From contig JAAZNR010000046.1 in assembly GCA_012798155.1 (NCBI GenBank), forward strand, positions 1 to 5,029: DNA of 5,029 nt. The letters are read 5' to 3'. Of this stretch, positions 1 to 5,029 are shown piece by piece (within the stretch, counting starts at the first letter, position 1; each line of letters begins with the position of its first letter). Below the pieces are notes generated by a model, which made no database searches, was not told the origin of the DNA, and was given only the letters and a program-made list of their open reading frames with translations. The DNA comes from Thermogutta sp. (GTDB lineage: Bacteria; Planctomycetota; Planctomycetia; Pirellulales; Thermoguttaceae). A program made the translations under genes and the position numbers.

Positions 1-1109
1 CCGGCGGGCGGATGCATGCCCGACTCATCCCAGGGAATTCCGGCCAACTCGAGAAACGTCGGCGCGAAATCGGCGAAACTGACGTAATCTTCGATGGTTC
101 GGCCGGGCGAGGCGATTCCCCGCTTCCACATGACCGCCAAGGGGAGGTGAGCGGATGCCTCATAGCACTGTCCCTTGGCGCGGGGAAAGGGCGCGCCGTT
201 GTCCGCCGTCACCACCACCAAGGTGTTTTCCAGAAGCCCCTTTTCCTCGAGCATGGTCAGCATCCTTACAAGGTGCCGGTCGAAATGCTCGATTTCGAAG
301 GCGTAGTCCAAGATGTCGGTCCGAACCGTCTCGTTGTCGGGCCAATAGCCGGGAACCCGGGTGACTTGACCGACGGATTTGCCCCCCTTGGCGATGCCGG
401 AGCCGTACTCGTATCCGCGATGCGGCTCCACCGAGCCGTACCAGAAACACCAAGGCCGGCTTGGGGGGACCGCCGCCAGAAAATCGGCGAAATTACCGGC
501 GTAATCGTTATTGGAGATGCCGCTCGTCGGTGGAGCAATCTTGCGGGCGTCGAATCCCTTGCCGGCGAGGGCCCGCGGCAACCCGTCTTCATTGCGAGCG
601 ACACCCGGCGCCCAGCCCTTTCCCGTCTTGCCGACGAAATACCCTCGCTCAGCCAGGACTTCCGTATAGACCTTGAACTTGTTGGGGAAATAGGGAACGT
701 GGTTGCATGCCTCCTCGAGCTGCCACGAGTTGCGTCCCGTAAGGATCGTGGCACGGCTCGGGGCGCATTTGGGGTTGGGCGTGTAGGCGTTGAGAAAGAG
801 CAATCCGTCTCGCGCGACGCGATCGAATCCCGGAGTACGCACCCACGAACAACCGTACGCCCCCATGTGGGGGAACGAGGCATCATCCGCGAGGCACAGG
901 AGGATGTTGGGGCGGTCCGGCTTTTCGGCATCTTGGGCGAGAAGCAATGTCGTCGAGCAGAGAGCCCAGAAGGATAGGGCGAGGCAAGCGGCATAGGCGA
1001 TTCGGTAGCCCGGAACCCTCAGCCGAATCGCACGATACGGCGCGGGGGAAATGCGTACGGTTGCGCCCGTGTGCCCGACACGAGCCGACGGATCATTTCC
1101 TTGTAGCAT
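1..1109 (-). CDS. Exported formylglycine-dependent sulfatase, heparan N-sulfatase-like (3' end cut by window edge)
   Basis: This is a type I sulfatase that would hydrolyse sulfate esters or sulfamates, probably outside the cytoplasm on a sulfated glycan. 369 codons are visible and the C-terminus lies beyond the left edge. Motifs in order: a hydrophobic segment at residues about 37-57 after an Arg-rich stretch, ending LLLAQDA (signal peptide); [10 protein letters not shown] with metal ligands D75/D76; [15 protein letters not shown] with C115 as the residue converted to formylglycine and R119; K161/K164 in GKTGKGW; H230 in SVEPH; TADNGAP with D303/N304; [11 protein letters not shown] near 347. 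The NPKCAPSR...NSWQLEEA text resembles bacterial N-sulfoglucosamine sulfohydrolase-like enzymes (recalled, not searched). I chose the ATG at 1109 because a GGGAG lies 8 nt upstream; an ATG at 1130 has no such site. The chosen start leaves about 27 residues before the signal core, which is long, so the start is less certain than the gene. The substrate is not determined. Confidence 0.95.
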   Translation of the reverse strand, partial: MLQGNDPSARVGHTGATVRISPAPYRAIRLRVPGYRIAYAACLALSFWALCSTTLLLAQDAEKPDRPNILLCLADDASFPHMGAYGCSWVRTPGFDRVARDGLLFLNAYTPNPKCAPSRATILTGRNSWQLEEACNHVPYFPNKFKVYTEVLAERGYFVGKTGKGWAPGVARNEDGLPRALAGKGFDARKIAPPTSGISNNDYAGNFADFLAAVPPSRPWCFWYGSVEPHRGYEYGSGIAKGGKSVGQVTRVPGYWPDNETVRTDILDYAFEIEHFDRHLVRMLTMLEEKGLLENTLVVVTADNGAPFPRAKGQCYEASAHLPLAVMWKRGIASPGRTIEDYVSFADFAPTFLELAGIPWDESGMHPPA

Positions 1110-1117
1110 GCCTTTGT

Positions 1118-1122
1118 CTCCC
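1118..1122 (-). promoter_or_regulatory. Ribosome binding site of the sulfatase gene
   Basis: GGGAG on the minus strand ends 8 nt before the ATG at 1109. It decides between that start and the in-frame ATG at 1130, which has no purine-rich site upstream. Confidence 0.6.
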
Positions 1123-1209
1123 AGGCTCATGAGCAATGTGCGAATCACCGCTTGAATTCCGGTTTTCTCAGGGCGTCGGGGGGCGACGTGCGAGGTCGGC
1201 TATCCCGAG

Positions 1210-1239
1210 ATCTGGGCAACTATTCCAGTATCTGGGCAA
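1210..1239. repeat. Direct repeat ATCTGGGCAA, two copies 20 bp apart
   Basis: ATCTGGGCAA occurs at 1210-1219 and at 1230-1239, an exact 10-bp repeat with a 20-bp period (about two helical turns). The copies straddle the stop codon of the small ORF and lie about 100-130 bp upstream of the sulfatase start. That fits a regulator site for the sulfatase gene, but two copies of a 10-mer could also be chance. I see no convincing -35/-10 pair between here and the sulfatase. Confidence 0.3.
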
Positions 1240-1426
1240 AGAGATTGCGGAGGGCTTCCGCGTCGATGGGCACGGGGGTGAGTTTGCACGCTTCCGGCGT
1301 GGCCCGCAGAGCGTGTTGCACCAAACGCTCGAGATAATCGGGCGGAGATTCGGGGGGCGGCGCGAACTTTTCCGGTAGGCCGGCCTCGCGAAACACTGCG
1401 GAAAGGCGATCCAAGAGGGCCTGAAT
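1220..1426 (-). CDS. Small hypothetical protein with no ATG start
   Basis: I do not recognise this protein. The frame ends at TAG 1222-1220 and encodes a small polypeptide with two helix-like parts: residues LLDRLSAVFREAGLPEKF, then a proline-rich linker (FAPPPESPPDY), then LERLVQHALRATPEACK and a final helix ending NLFAQILE. It has no signal peptide or membrane segment. Most third codon positions are G or C and the composition is protein-like, whereas the neighbouring frame is rich in Arg and Pro, which favours real coding. No in-frame ATG exists. A GGAGG at 1432-1436 lies 5 nt before an ATT codon at 1426, the rare start given here (68 aa). TTG at 1414 (64 aa) is a more usual codon but is badly placed for that site. 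It lies between the methyltransferase and the sulfatase and could also be a decayed remnant or a longer frameshifted gene. Confidence 0.42.
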   Translation of the reverse strand: MQALLDRLSAVFREAGLPEKFAPPPESPPDYLERLVQHALRATPEACKLTPVPIDAEALRNLFAQILE

Positions 1427-1476
1427 GTCGCCCTCCTCGACCGCCGGACCGCCCCGGCCGGCCGGTGTCCTGCCGT

Positions 1477-1497
1477 CATGATAACGCCATGATAACG
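1477..1497. repeat. Tandem direct repeat CATGATAACG with 11-bp period
   Basis: CATGATAACG is present at 1477-1486 and again at 1488-1497, separated by one C. One helical turn between copies is typical of side-by-side protein binding. It sits between the methyltransferase stop (1541) and the small ORF. On the minus strand each copy reads CGTTATCATG, so each contains a TATCAT hexamer like the -10 of the methyltransferase promoter. The 10-mer CGTCATGATA at 1474-1483 also occurs exactly at 2702-2711 in that promoter. A role in controlling the small ORF is an inference. Confidence 0.4.
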
Positions 1498-1540
1498 ATC
1501 CAGGGGAGCCTCTTACCCGGCTATGGAGATTCGATCTTGG

Positions 1541-2593
1541 TCACATTCCGGCAGGCTCCGTCAAAACCGCGGCGAATGGATCCGGCCGGTGCGAGCGGGC
1601 GTAATCGGCGAGCGCCATGAGGTTGGGGTGCGGCGTGCCTCGCGGCACTTCGCAGCCCGCCCCCACGATGTATCGCTTGCCGGCCTCGACGTGGCAGCGG
1701 CGGATGGCCTCCGTTACGCCCGCGGGGCTGCCGTTGCGAAGGCACTTGACGGGATCGATGTTTCCCAGCAAAACTTGCGCGGGACCCATCTTTTCTCGGC
1801 CCGCAGCGAGCGGGACCATGAAATCGAGGTCCACGATTTCGCAGCCCAGACTTCCCATCCCCGACAAGATGCGGTTCGTATTGCCGCAGATATGCAGGCG
1901 GACCCGGCCGCCCATGGCGTGAACGGCGTCCACCATCCGTTTTTCGTAGGGCAGGACGAACTCCTCGTAGATGCGAGGACCGACGAGGGATGCGGCCGCA
2001 TCCCCCATGCCCAGAATGTCCGCCCCGGCTTCGATTTGGGCCTTGGCGAACGACAGTTCCATCTCCAAGACGAACTCGAACAAATCGCGGACGAACGGCG
2101 GGTCGTCGAAGAAATCGGTCATCAAGGCATTGATGCCCCGCAGGTCGGCCGCCTCCGCGCACGGTCCCTCGATCCAGCCCTCGATAAGCAATTCCCCTCC
2201 CACGCGCCGGCGAAAAAGCTCGGCGGCTTTCACGCGATCCTCCATTCGGCCGCCGCCGCAGGGATCGGGGACGCGGAGGCGACGCAGGGCGCTCTTGTCG
2301 GAAAGGAGGGCCTTGTCTTCGACGATGGCCGGCGGTTGATCGTCGAAGTACTGGATGACCGCGCCGCAATCGGCCGCTTCGCGAGCGGGGTCGGAGATGC
2401 AGGAGACGTAATCGAAGCCGAACGTTTCGGCCGTCTTGAGCTGGGCATCGACCAGCACCCGGTAGTCCGTGGCGTAATCGCCGTAGGGGACGCCCAGGAT
2501 ATCGGCGGCGAACATCATGGTGATGGGCATGAGCGGCAGACGATCGCTTTCCCCCGTGGCAATCATGGCAAGCACGCGTTCGTAACCGTTCAT
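1541..2593 (-). CDS. UroD-superfamily corrinoid methyltransferase (MtaA/MtbA-like, COG0407 type)
   Basis: A complete 350-residue cytoplasmic protein of the uroporphyrinogen decarboxylase superfamily, the branch that transfers methyl groups to or from a corrinoid protein rather than making haem. The N-terminus MNGYERVLAMIATGESDRLP is the usual start of this branch. A His-X-Cys...Cys set, H234 and C236 in LHICGNT and C314 in GAGCEVPRGTPHPNL, matches the zinc site that activates the thiol acceptor in MtaA/MtbA; LLGNIDP (276-281) and IEGWIEGPCAEA (138-148) are also family-like. Start: ATG 2593 has GGGGA 8 nt upstream, and in-frame codons further up (to 2707) encode unrelated low-complexity sequence. 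Length and ends look normal. The gene has its own predicted promoter and palindrome. With the upstream corrinoid protein and MetF-MetV it suggests methyl transfer into the folate pool. The donor and acceptor are unknown; lacking any sign of coenzyme M use, tetrahydrofolate linkage is more likely. A true HemE role is unlikely because of the cysteine ligands. Confidence 0.93.
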   Translation of the reverse strand: MNGYERVLAMIATGESDRLPLMPITMMFAADILGVPYGDYATDYRVLVDAQLKTAETFGFDYVSCISDPAREAADCGAVIQYFDDQPPAIVEDKALLSDKSALRRLRVPDPCGGGRMEDRVKAAELFRRRVGGELLIEGWIEGPCAEAADLRGINALMTDFFDDPPFVRDLFEFVLEMELSFAKAQIEAGADILGMGDAAASLVGPRIYEEFVLPYEKRMVDAVHAMGGRVRLHICGNTNRILSGMGSLGCEIVDLDFMVPLAAGREKMGPAQVLLGNIDPVKCLRNGSPAGVTEAIRRCHVEAGKRYIVGAGCEVPRGTPHPNLMALADYARSHRPDPFAAVLTEPAGM

Positions 2594-2601
2594 CGTGCGT
2601 T

Positions 2602-2606
2602 TCCCC
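2602..2606 (-). promoter_or_regulatory. Ribosome binding site of the UroD-family methyltransferase gene
   Basis: GGGGA on the minus strand, 8 nt before ATG 2593. It supports this start over the longer in-frame option beginning at 2707, and the spacing equals that of the other two complete starts in the window. Confidence 0.5.
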
Positions 2607-2692
2607 GGATTCCAGCCTGGGCCGTTTCGACAAGAGCCTCGCATCCCGCCCGACCAACCACCCGGCCGGCCGCAGTCCCGCGGCCGCGGACC

Positions 2693-2708
2693 CATGACGC
2701 ACGTCATG
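2693..2708. promoter_or_regulatory. 16-bp palindrome, candidate operator
   Basis: CATGACG CA CGTCATG is a perfect inverted repeat with 7-bp arms and a 2-bp centre. It overlaps the downstream half of the predicted -10 hexamer (2706-2711) and the expected start point near 2699. Such a position suits a dimeric repressor that blocks RNA polymerase. The symmetry and position are seen directly; the repressor and its ligand are unknown. Confidence 0.45.
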
Positions 2709-2735
2709 ATAGCCTTTCGCGGCAGGGGGAATCAA
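2706..2735 (-). promoter_or_regulatory. Predicted sigma70-type promoter of the UroD-family methyltransferase gene
   Basis: On the minus strand TTGATT (2735-2730, 4 of 6 consensus bases) is followed after 18 bp by TATCAT (2711-2706, 5 of 6). Transcription would begin near 2699 and leave a leader of about 105 nt before ATG 2593. It is the best -35/-10 pair I found in the spacer. The surrounding DNA is otherwise GC-rich, so the match is more notable than it would be in AT-rich DNA. Confidence 0.42.
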
Positions 2736-2863
2736 GCGGCTGAAGCGGCGGGCGTGCGGGGGCTTGGCTACCCCACGACCCCAGCCACCCCGCCCGCTAT
2801 CGCCATAGCGCGCTCCCCGAAGTCCGGCCGAACCCATCGGCCACGCCGGACCGCGGCCTCGGT

Positions 2864-2889
2864 CGAGCGTGAACGACGAGCGTGAACGA
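2864..2889. repeat. Perfect 13-bp tandem repeat, CGAGCGTGAACGA x2
   Basis: CGAGCGTGAACGA at 2864-2876 is followed directly by an identical copy at 2877-2889. It lies beside the AT-rich patch at 2894-2926, about 130 bp upstream of the predicted promoter. It may be a regulator site or a recent slippage duplication; with only two units I cannot tell. Confidence 0.6.
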
Positions 2890-3057
2890 ACCGTCTTGGA
2901 ATATCGTTTTGGATTATGTTTTAACGCCGTTGCCGCGGAATTGCGACGGGGCGATCCTGCCGCGGAGCGAGGCAGTACCGGTCGGCGGGAACGGCAGCCG
3001 TGCGCGAAAGGCAGGCCGTGCCGGCGTCGCATGCGGCGGCCGTTCCCCCTTGCGGAA

Positions 3058-3072
3058 GGCGGTTTTCCCGCC
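3058..3072 (-). terminator. Possible weak hairpin after the MetF-MetV gene
   Basis: On the minus strand GGCGG-GAAAA-CCGCC forms a 5-bp GC stem starting 3 nt after the stop codon at 3076. Only TT and then GC-rich sequence follow, so it lacks the U-tract of a standard intrinsic terminator. It could instead protect the mRNA 3' end, or be chance in GC-rich DNA. Confidence 0.25.
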
Positions 3073-3075
3073 GGC

Positions 3076-4722
3076 TCAATCCTTGCCGCCCGGCTCGGCC
3101 CGCCGTGCATGGTGGTCGCGGTCCAAGAAGGTATTGGCCCAGGAGGAAGTATGCTGCAACTCCGCGTTGTAGATCACGGGTGGTCCGTCTAGCAAGCGAT
3201 CAGTCTCCCCGTAGGCCATCAAACGTTGATACGCCTTGGCCCACAAGCACTCTTTGTCTTGCAGTTCGCATTGGCCGTCCGAAGACCCGCCGCACGGGCC
3301 GTTGCGGCTACACTTGGAGCACCACCGTTTGGGGCAAATGTAGGCGCAGTCCGGCAGGCTGCAATCGCCGCAGTCTTGGCAGCCGTACATCGCAAACTTG
3401 GAGAAACGCTCGACCGCATAAGCGGCCTTGGCGGGCAGCGAGGAAGGGCGTTTGTCCCAGCGGGCGTAGAGCCTCCGCAACAGCCCCCACAGCCCGCGGT
3501 CTCGCGTGAATGCCCACCGATGAACGAGCCGAGAGATGCGGTAGCCGAGCGTTACCGCCCGGTTCCCCCGCGGACGCTCCAGCGATTGCAGATACTCGCG
3601 GTTGATGCGATCCGGGCCGCTCAAGCCGGTCTCCGGATCGTGTTCAAAAAAGAAGAACTCGCCCGGCAGAGAGAAGCGGATTTCGGGGAGGAATTGCCGC
3701 CAGTCGTCGGGCCCAAAGGATTCGGCCAACTCAATGACGCGGAAAAAAGCGTCCGGGGAGTTCAATCCGCCGAGATAGCCGGCCGCGAAGCCCAGCCCCT
3801 TGAATACCGCCAATTGCTTGGCCGCCAATTCGCGGAAGAATTGTGCCCCGCGATCGGGGCCGCCGCCGTATTTCTCGCAAAGGGCCAGCAATTCGTCGCT
3901 CACCACGCAACCCGGCAGTCTGCCGCTGTGGAATACCTTGGCGATCCCTTTCGTCAGGACGTAAACGTTGCCGATGAGGGGCACGTTGCCGATACCCCGG
4001 GCCTGGAGGAACAGCTTGACTTCGTGGAATTTTCGCATGTCGTAGCCCAACTGGGTAATCACCCATTGGGCCCCGGCGGCGATCTTCCGGACCAATTTGA
4101 AATACTGCGGTACCAATTCACGTTCGTGGCGCTTGAAGGGGGAAACGGCGCAACCGAGATAGAAGGCGGTGGGCCGCAGCCTTTCCGGCCCGCCCTTGCG
4201 GCCGGGGATTTCCAGCCCCCGGTTCATCGCCGCCAGGAGGCTGATCAGCCCGACCGAATCCAGATCGAATACCCCCGTGGGGCGCCCGCCGAAGCCCGTC
4301 ACCGGGTAATCGCCAGTCAGCGCCAAGACGTTCCAAAGTCCCCGGGCCGCCAACCGCCAGGCGTAGGACTCCAGGCCGCTGCGATTCATGTCTTTACAGG
4401 TCAGGTGGATGACGACCTTCCCTTGGGCGCCCGGCAGTAAGGCTGCCAGCCCGTCCGGCGGCAGCATGGGAGACCCGCCCGGATTGTCGGTAATCGACAC
4501 CCAAGCGATGCGAGGGTCGCCCGCCAATTCACGGGCCAATACGGCGGGAGGGAGCTTCTCCGCCTCCGCCGGCAGACCGCGGGTGGAGACGATCTCGGCC
4601 CCGTAAACGAACGCCCCGCCCTCCAGGCTCCGCCGAAATGCGGTAGGCGGGGTCTCCGGGGAGGCCGGCTCATGTTGCGGGTGATCAGGGTTGCCGGCGG
4701 GCAACGTCGGCTCGTCAGTCAT
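3076..4722 (-). CDS. metF: Methylenetetrahydrofolate reductase with MetV-type Cys-rich C-terminal domain (MetF-MetV fusion)
   Basis: This flavoprotein interconverts 5,10-methylene- and 5-methyl-tetrahydrofolate in the cytoplasm. Of its 548 residues, about 30-350 form the MetF barrel: GAEIVSTRG (E43, place of the catalytic Glu), HLTCKDMNRSGLESYAWRLA (106-125), ALTGDYP with D138 for flavin/folate binding, and WVITQLGYD with Q224 at the folate site. Residues about 395-505 match the MetV/MTHFR C-terminal domain: ten cysteines (C448, 451, 454, 459, 463, 468, 471, 477, 485, 492) within CQDCGDC, CPKRWCSKC, NGPCGGS and ECLWAKAYQRL. In acetogens MetV is a separate partner protein that passes electrons to MetF; the cysteines probably bind Fe-S or metal. 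Classic MetF is about 300 residues, so the fusion explains the length. Residues 1-28 are Pro-rich and look unstructured. Start ATG 4722 has GGAG 8 nt upstream; an in-frame TTG at 4794 adds only basic low-complexity sequence. The upstream corrinoid gene points to methyl-group metabolism rather than only methionine synthesis. Confidence 0.95.
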   Translation of the reverse strand: MTDEPTLPAGNPDHPQHEPASPETPPTAFRRSLEGGAFVYGAEIVSTRGLPAEAEKLPPAVLARELAGDPRIAWVSITDNPGGSPMLPPDGLAALLPGAQGKVVIHLTCKDMNRSGLESYAWRLAARGLWNVLALTGDYPVTGFGGRPTGVFDLDSVGLISLLAAMNRGLEIPGRKGGPERLRPTAFYLGCAVSPFKRHERELVPQYFKLVRKIAAGAQWVITQLGYDMRKFHEVKLFLQARGIGNVPLIGNVYVLTKGIAKVFHSGRLPGCVVSDELLALCEKYGGGPDRGAQFFRELAAKQLAVFKGLGFAAGYLGGLNSPDAFFRVIELAESFGPDDWRQFLPEIRFSLPGEFFFFEHDPETGLSGPDRINREYLQSLERPRGNRAVTLGYRISRLVHRWAFTRDRGLWGLLRRLYARWDKRPSSLPAKAAYAVERFSKFAMYGCQDCGDCSLPDCAYICPKRWCSKCSRNGPCGGSSDGQCELQDKECLWAKAYQRLMAYGETDRLLDGPPVIYNAELQHTSSWANTFLDRDHHARRAEPGGKD

Positions 4723-4730
4723 GCCGATTA

Positions 4731-4734
4731 CTCC
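4731..4734 (-). promoter_or_regulatory. Ribosome binding site of the MetF-MetV gene
   Basis: GGAG on the minus strand, 8 nt before ATG 4722. It fixes the start there rather than at the in-frame TTG at 4794. Confidence 0.6.
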
Positions 4735-4852
4735 GCGGGAATGGCTCCCTCGGCGCGAGCGCGAGGACTCATCGCGAAAAAGGTGAGGCGGCAACGTCTG
4801 CCTATGATTGCCGGACGGCCGGCCCTGCCGGAAGCCGCTCGCCCCGCCGTGC

Positions 4853-4865
4853 CCCGCGCCGCGGG
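4853..4865. other. GC-rich inverted repeat in the corrinoid-protein/metF spacer
   Basis: CCCGCG C CGCGGG is a perfect 6+1+6 inverted repeat, which would fold as a 4-bp stem with a 5-nt loop. It lies 40-53 nt after the corrinoid-protein stop and has no T-run on either side. It might attenuate transcription between the two genes or be a by-product of base composition. The rest of the 183-bp spacer (4723-4905) shows no clear promoter, so co-transcription of the two genes remains possible. Confidence 0.2.
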
Positions 4866-4905
4866 CTTGCCCGAGGAGCGCGGTCTCGGGATCAGCAACC
4901 GTGCG

Positions 4906-5029
4906 TCAGGCCGAGGTGGCCAACTCCGCGGCCAACGTGCGTGCCAGGGCCACCGCCTCGGTGGCGTTCTCGCCGTAGCCGTCCGCCCCGATCTGCGAGG
5001 CGAATTGAGGCGTCAGCGGGGCGCCCCCC
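4906..5029 (-). CDS. Corrinoid (B12-binding) methyl-carrier protein, C-terminal end only
   Basis: Only the last 40 codons before TGA 4908-4906 are in the window. They read GGAPLTPQFASQIGADGYGE followed by NATEAVALARTLAAEL and a short tail. The GGAPLT...FA..IGADGY...A.EAV pattern is the end of the cobalamin-binding Rossmann domain in MtbC/MttC/MtaC-like corrinoid proteins of methyltransferase systems: the strand-loop that packs against the corrin, then the last helix. The DXHXXG loop that would carry the lower ligand His lies off the right edge, so it cannot be checked. Such proteins carry the methyl group between a substrate-specific methyltransferase and an acceptor enzyme, which fits the MetF-MetV and UroD-family genes downstream. 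A C-terminal B12 domain of a larger methyltransferase (MetH type) is an alternative, but the short tail after the domain favours a stand-alone carrier. Confidence 0.83.
   Translation of the reverse strand, partial: GGAPLTPQFASQIGADGYGENATEAVALARTLAAELATSA

Larger units (their letters stand above)
2594..3075. other. 482-bp intergenic region, no gene seen
   Basis: This spacer lies between the stop of the MetF-MetV gene and the start of the UroD-family gene. I see no convincing protein or RNA gene on either strand: open frames here are Arg/Pro/Ala-rich products of high GC. It holds, from right to left, a small hairpin directly after the upstream stop, an AT-rich patch (about 2894-2926) unlike its surroundings, a 13-bp tandem repeat, a sigma70-like promoter and a palindrome. 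I looked for a cobalamin riboswitch, expected near corrinoid genes, and found no recognisable B12 box. The length suggests that the methyltransferase is transcribed separately from the genes before it. Confidence 0.55.

Noticed and set aside
12..977. Long plus-strand open frame opposite the sulfatase
   Set aside because: The minus strand carries clear sulfatase motifs through the whole stretch. The plus-strand product has no recognisable motif and is the expected shadow of a high-GC gene.
1223..1543. Read-through or recoding of the TGA at 1541-1543, since the same frame stays open into the small ORF
   Set aside because: The methyltransferase already ends where family members end. The intervening codons (about 1430-1540) are not protein-like, and I see no clear stem-loop that could act as a SECIS. 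Sharing a frame has a one-in-three chance.
2594..2707. N-terminal extension of the methyltransferase to 2707
   Set aside because: The added 38 residues are low-complexity and precede the normal family N-terminus. The ATG at 2707 lies within the palindrome and upstream of the predicted transcription start, and GGGGA marks the start at 2593.
1523..2743. 406-codon plus-strand open frame opposite the methyltransferase
   Set aside because: It is the antisense shadow of a confidently identified gene, with no independent start signal or motif.
2594..3075. Cobalamin riboswitch in front of the methyltransferase gene
   Set aside because: Expected from the corrinoid context, but I found no B12-box-like sequence or matching helix set. 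A covariance-model search (Rfam Cobalamin) would settle it.
1521..3110. 529-codon minus-strand open frame overlapping the methyltransferase and the spacer
   Set aside because: The product is Arg/Pro/Gly-rich throughout and is in another frame from the UroD-family gene, whose protein is clearly real.
3226..4440. 404-codon plus-strand open frame opposite the MetF-MetV gene
   Set aside because: The minus strand encodes an unmistakable reductase here. The plus-strand translation has no family features, and the frame is kept open by GC bias.
4819..4831. Hairpin CCGGC-CCT-GCCGG as a terminator after the corrinoid gene
   Set aside because: Short GC-only stem with a 3-nt loop and no T-run, the kind expected by chance at this base composition.
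1..5029. CRISPR array, tRNA, insertion sequence or attachment site
   Set aside because: No regularly spaced repeats, cloverleaf-like segments, transposase motifs or terminal inverted repeats were seen on either strand.

Overview
The window is GC-rich and gene-sparse, and every gene I can support lies on the minus strand. It looks like a chromosomal segment of an environmental bacterium, most plausibly a planctomycete or a member of a similar phylum. That reading rests on an exported formylglycine sulfatase beside a corrinoid/folate one-carbon cassette, long spacers and GC-ending codons. It is an inference from gene content; no rRNA or marker gene is present.

In the direction of transcription (right to left) the order is: (1) the last 40 codons of a corrinoid (B12-binding) methyl-carrier protein, stop at 4906; (2) after a 183-bp spacer, a complete 548-residue methylenetetrahydrofolate reductase carrying a MetV-type cysteine-rich C-terminal domain (3076-4722); (3) a 482-bp spacer with an AT-rich patch, a 13-bp perfect tandem repeat and a good sigma70-like promoter whose -10 is overlapped by a 16-bp palindrome; (4) a complete 350-residue uroporphyrinogen-decarboxylase-superfamily methyltransferase with the zinc ligands of MtaA/MtbA-type enzymes (1541-2593); (5) a small unrecognised ORF of about 64-68 codons with no ATG (1220 to 1414 or 1426), preceded by a 10-bp direct repeat on an 11-bp period; (6) the first 369 codons of an exported sulfatase of the NPKCAPSR type (below 1 to 1109), running off the left edge.

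Genes 1, 2 and 4 fit one pathway. A UroD-family methyltransferase and a corrinoid protein move a methyl group from or to a methylated compound. The MetF-MetV reductase links methyl-tetrahydrofolate to methylene-tetrahydrofolate, so the methyl carbon can enter the folate pool or leave it. The methyl donor cannot be read from the sequence. The sulfatase is a separate transcription unit and is probably catabolic, removing sulfate from a sulfated glycan. The most useful new observations are the promoter/palindrome arrangement in front of the methyltransferase gene, the MetF-MetV fusion inside a corrinoid cassette, and the small non-ATG ORF.
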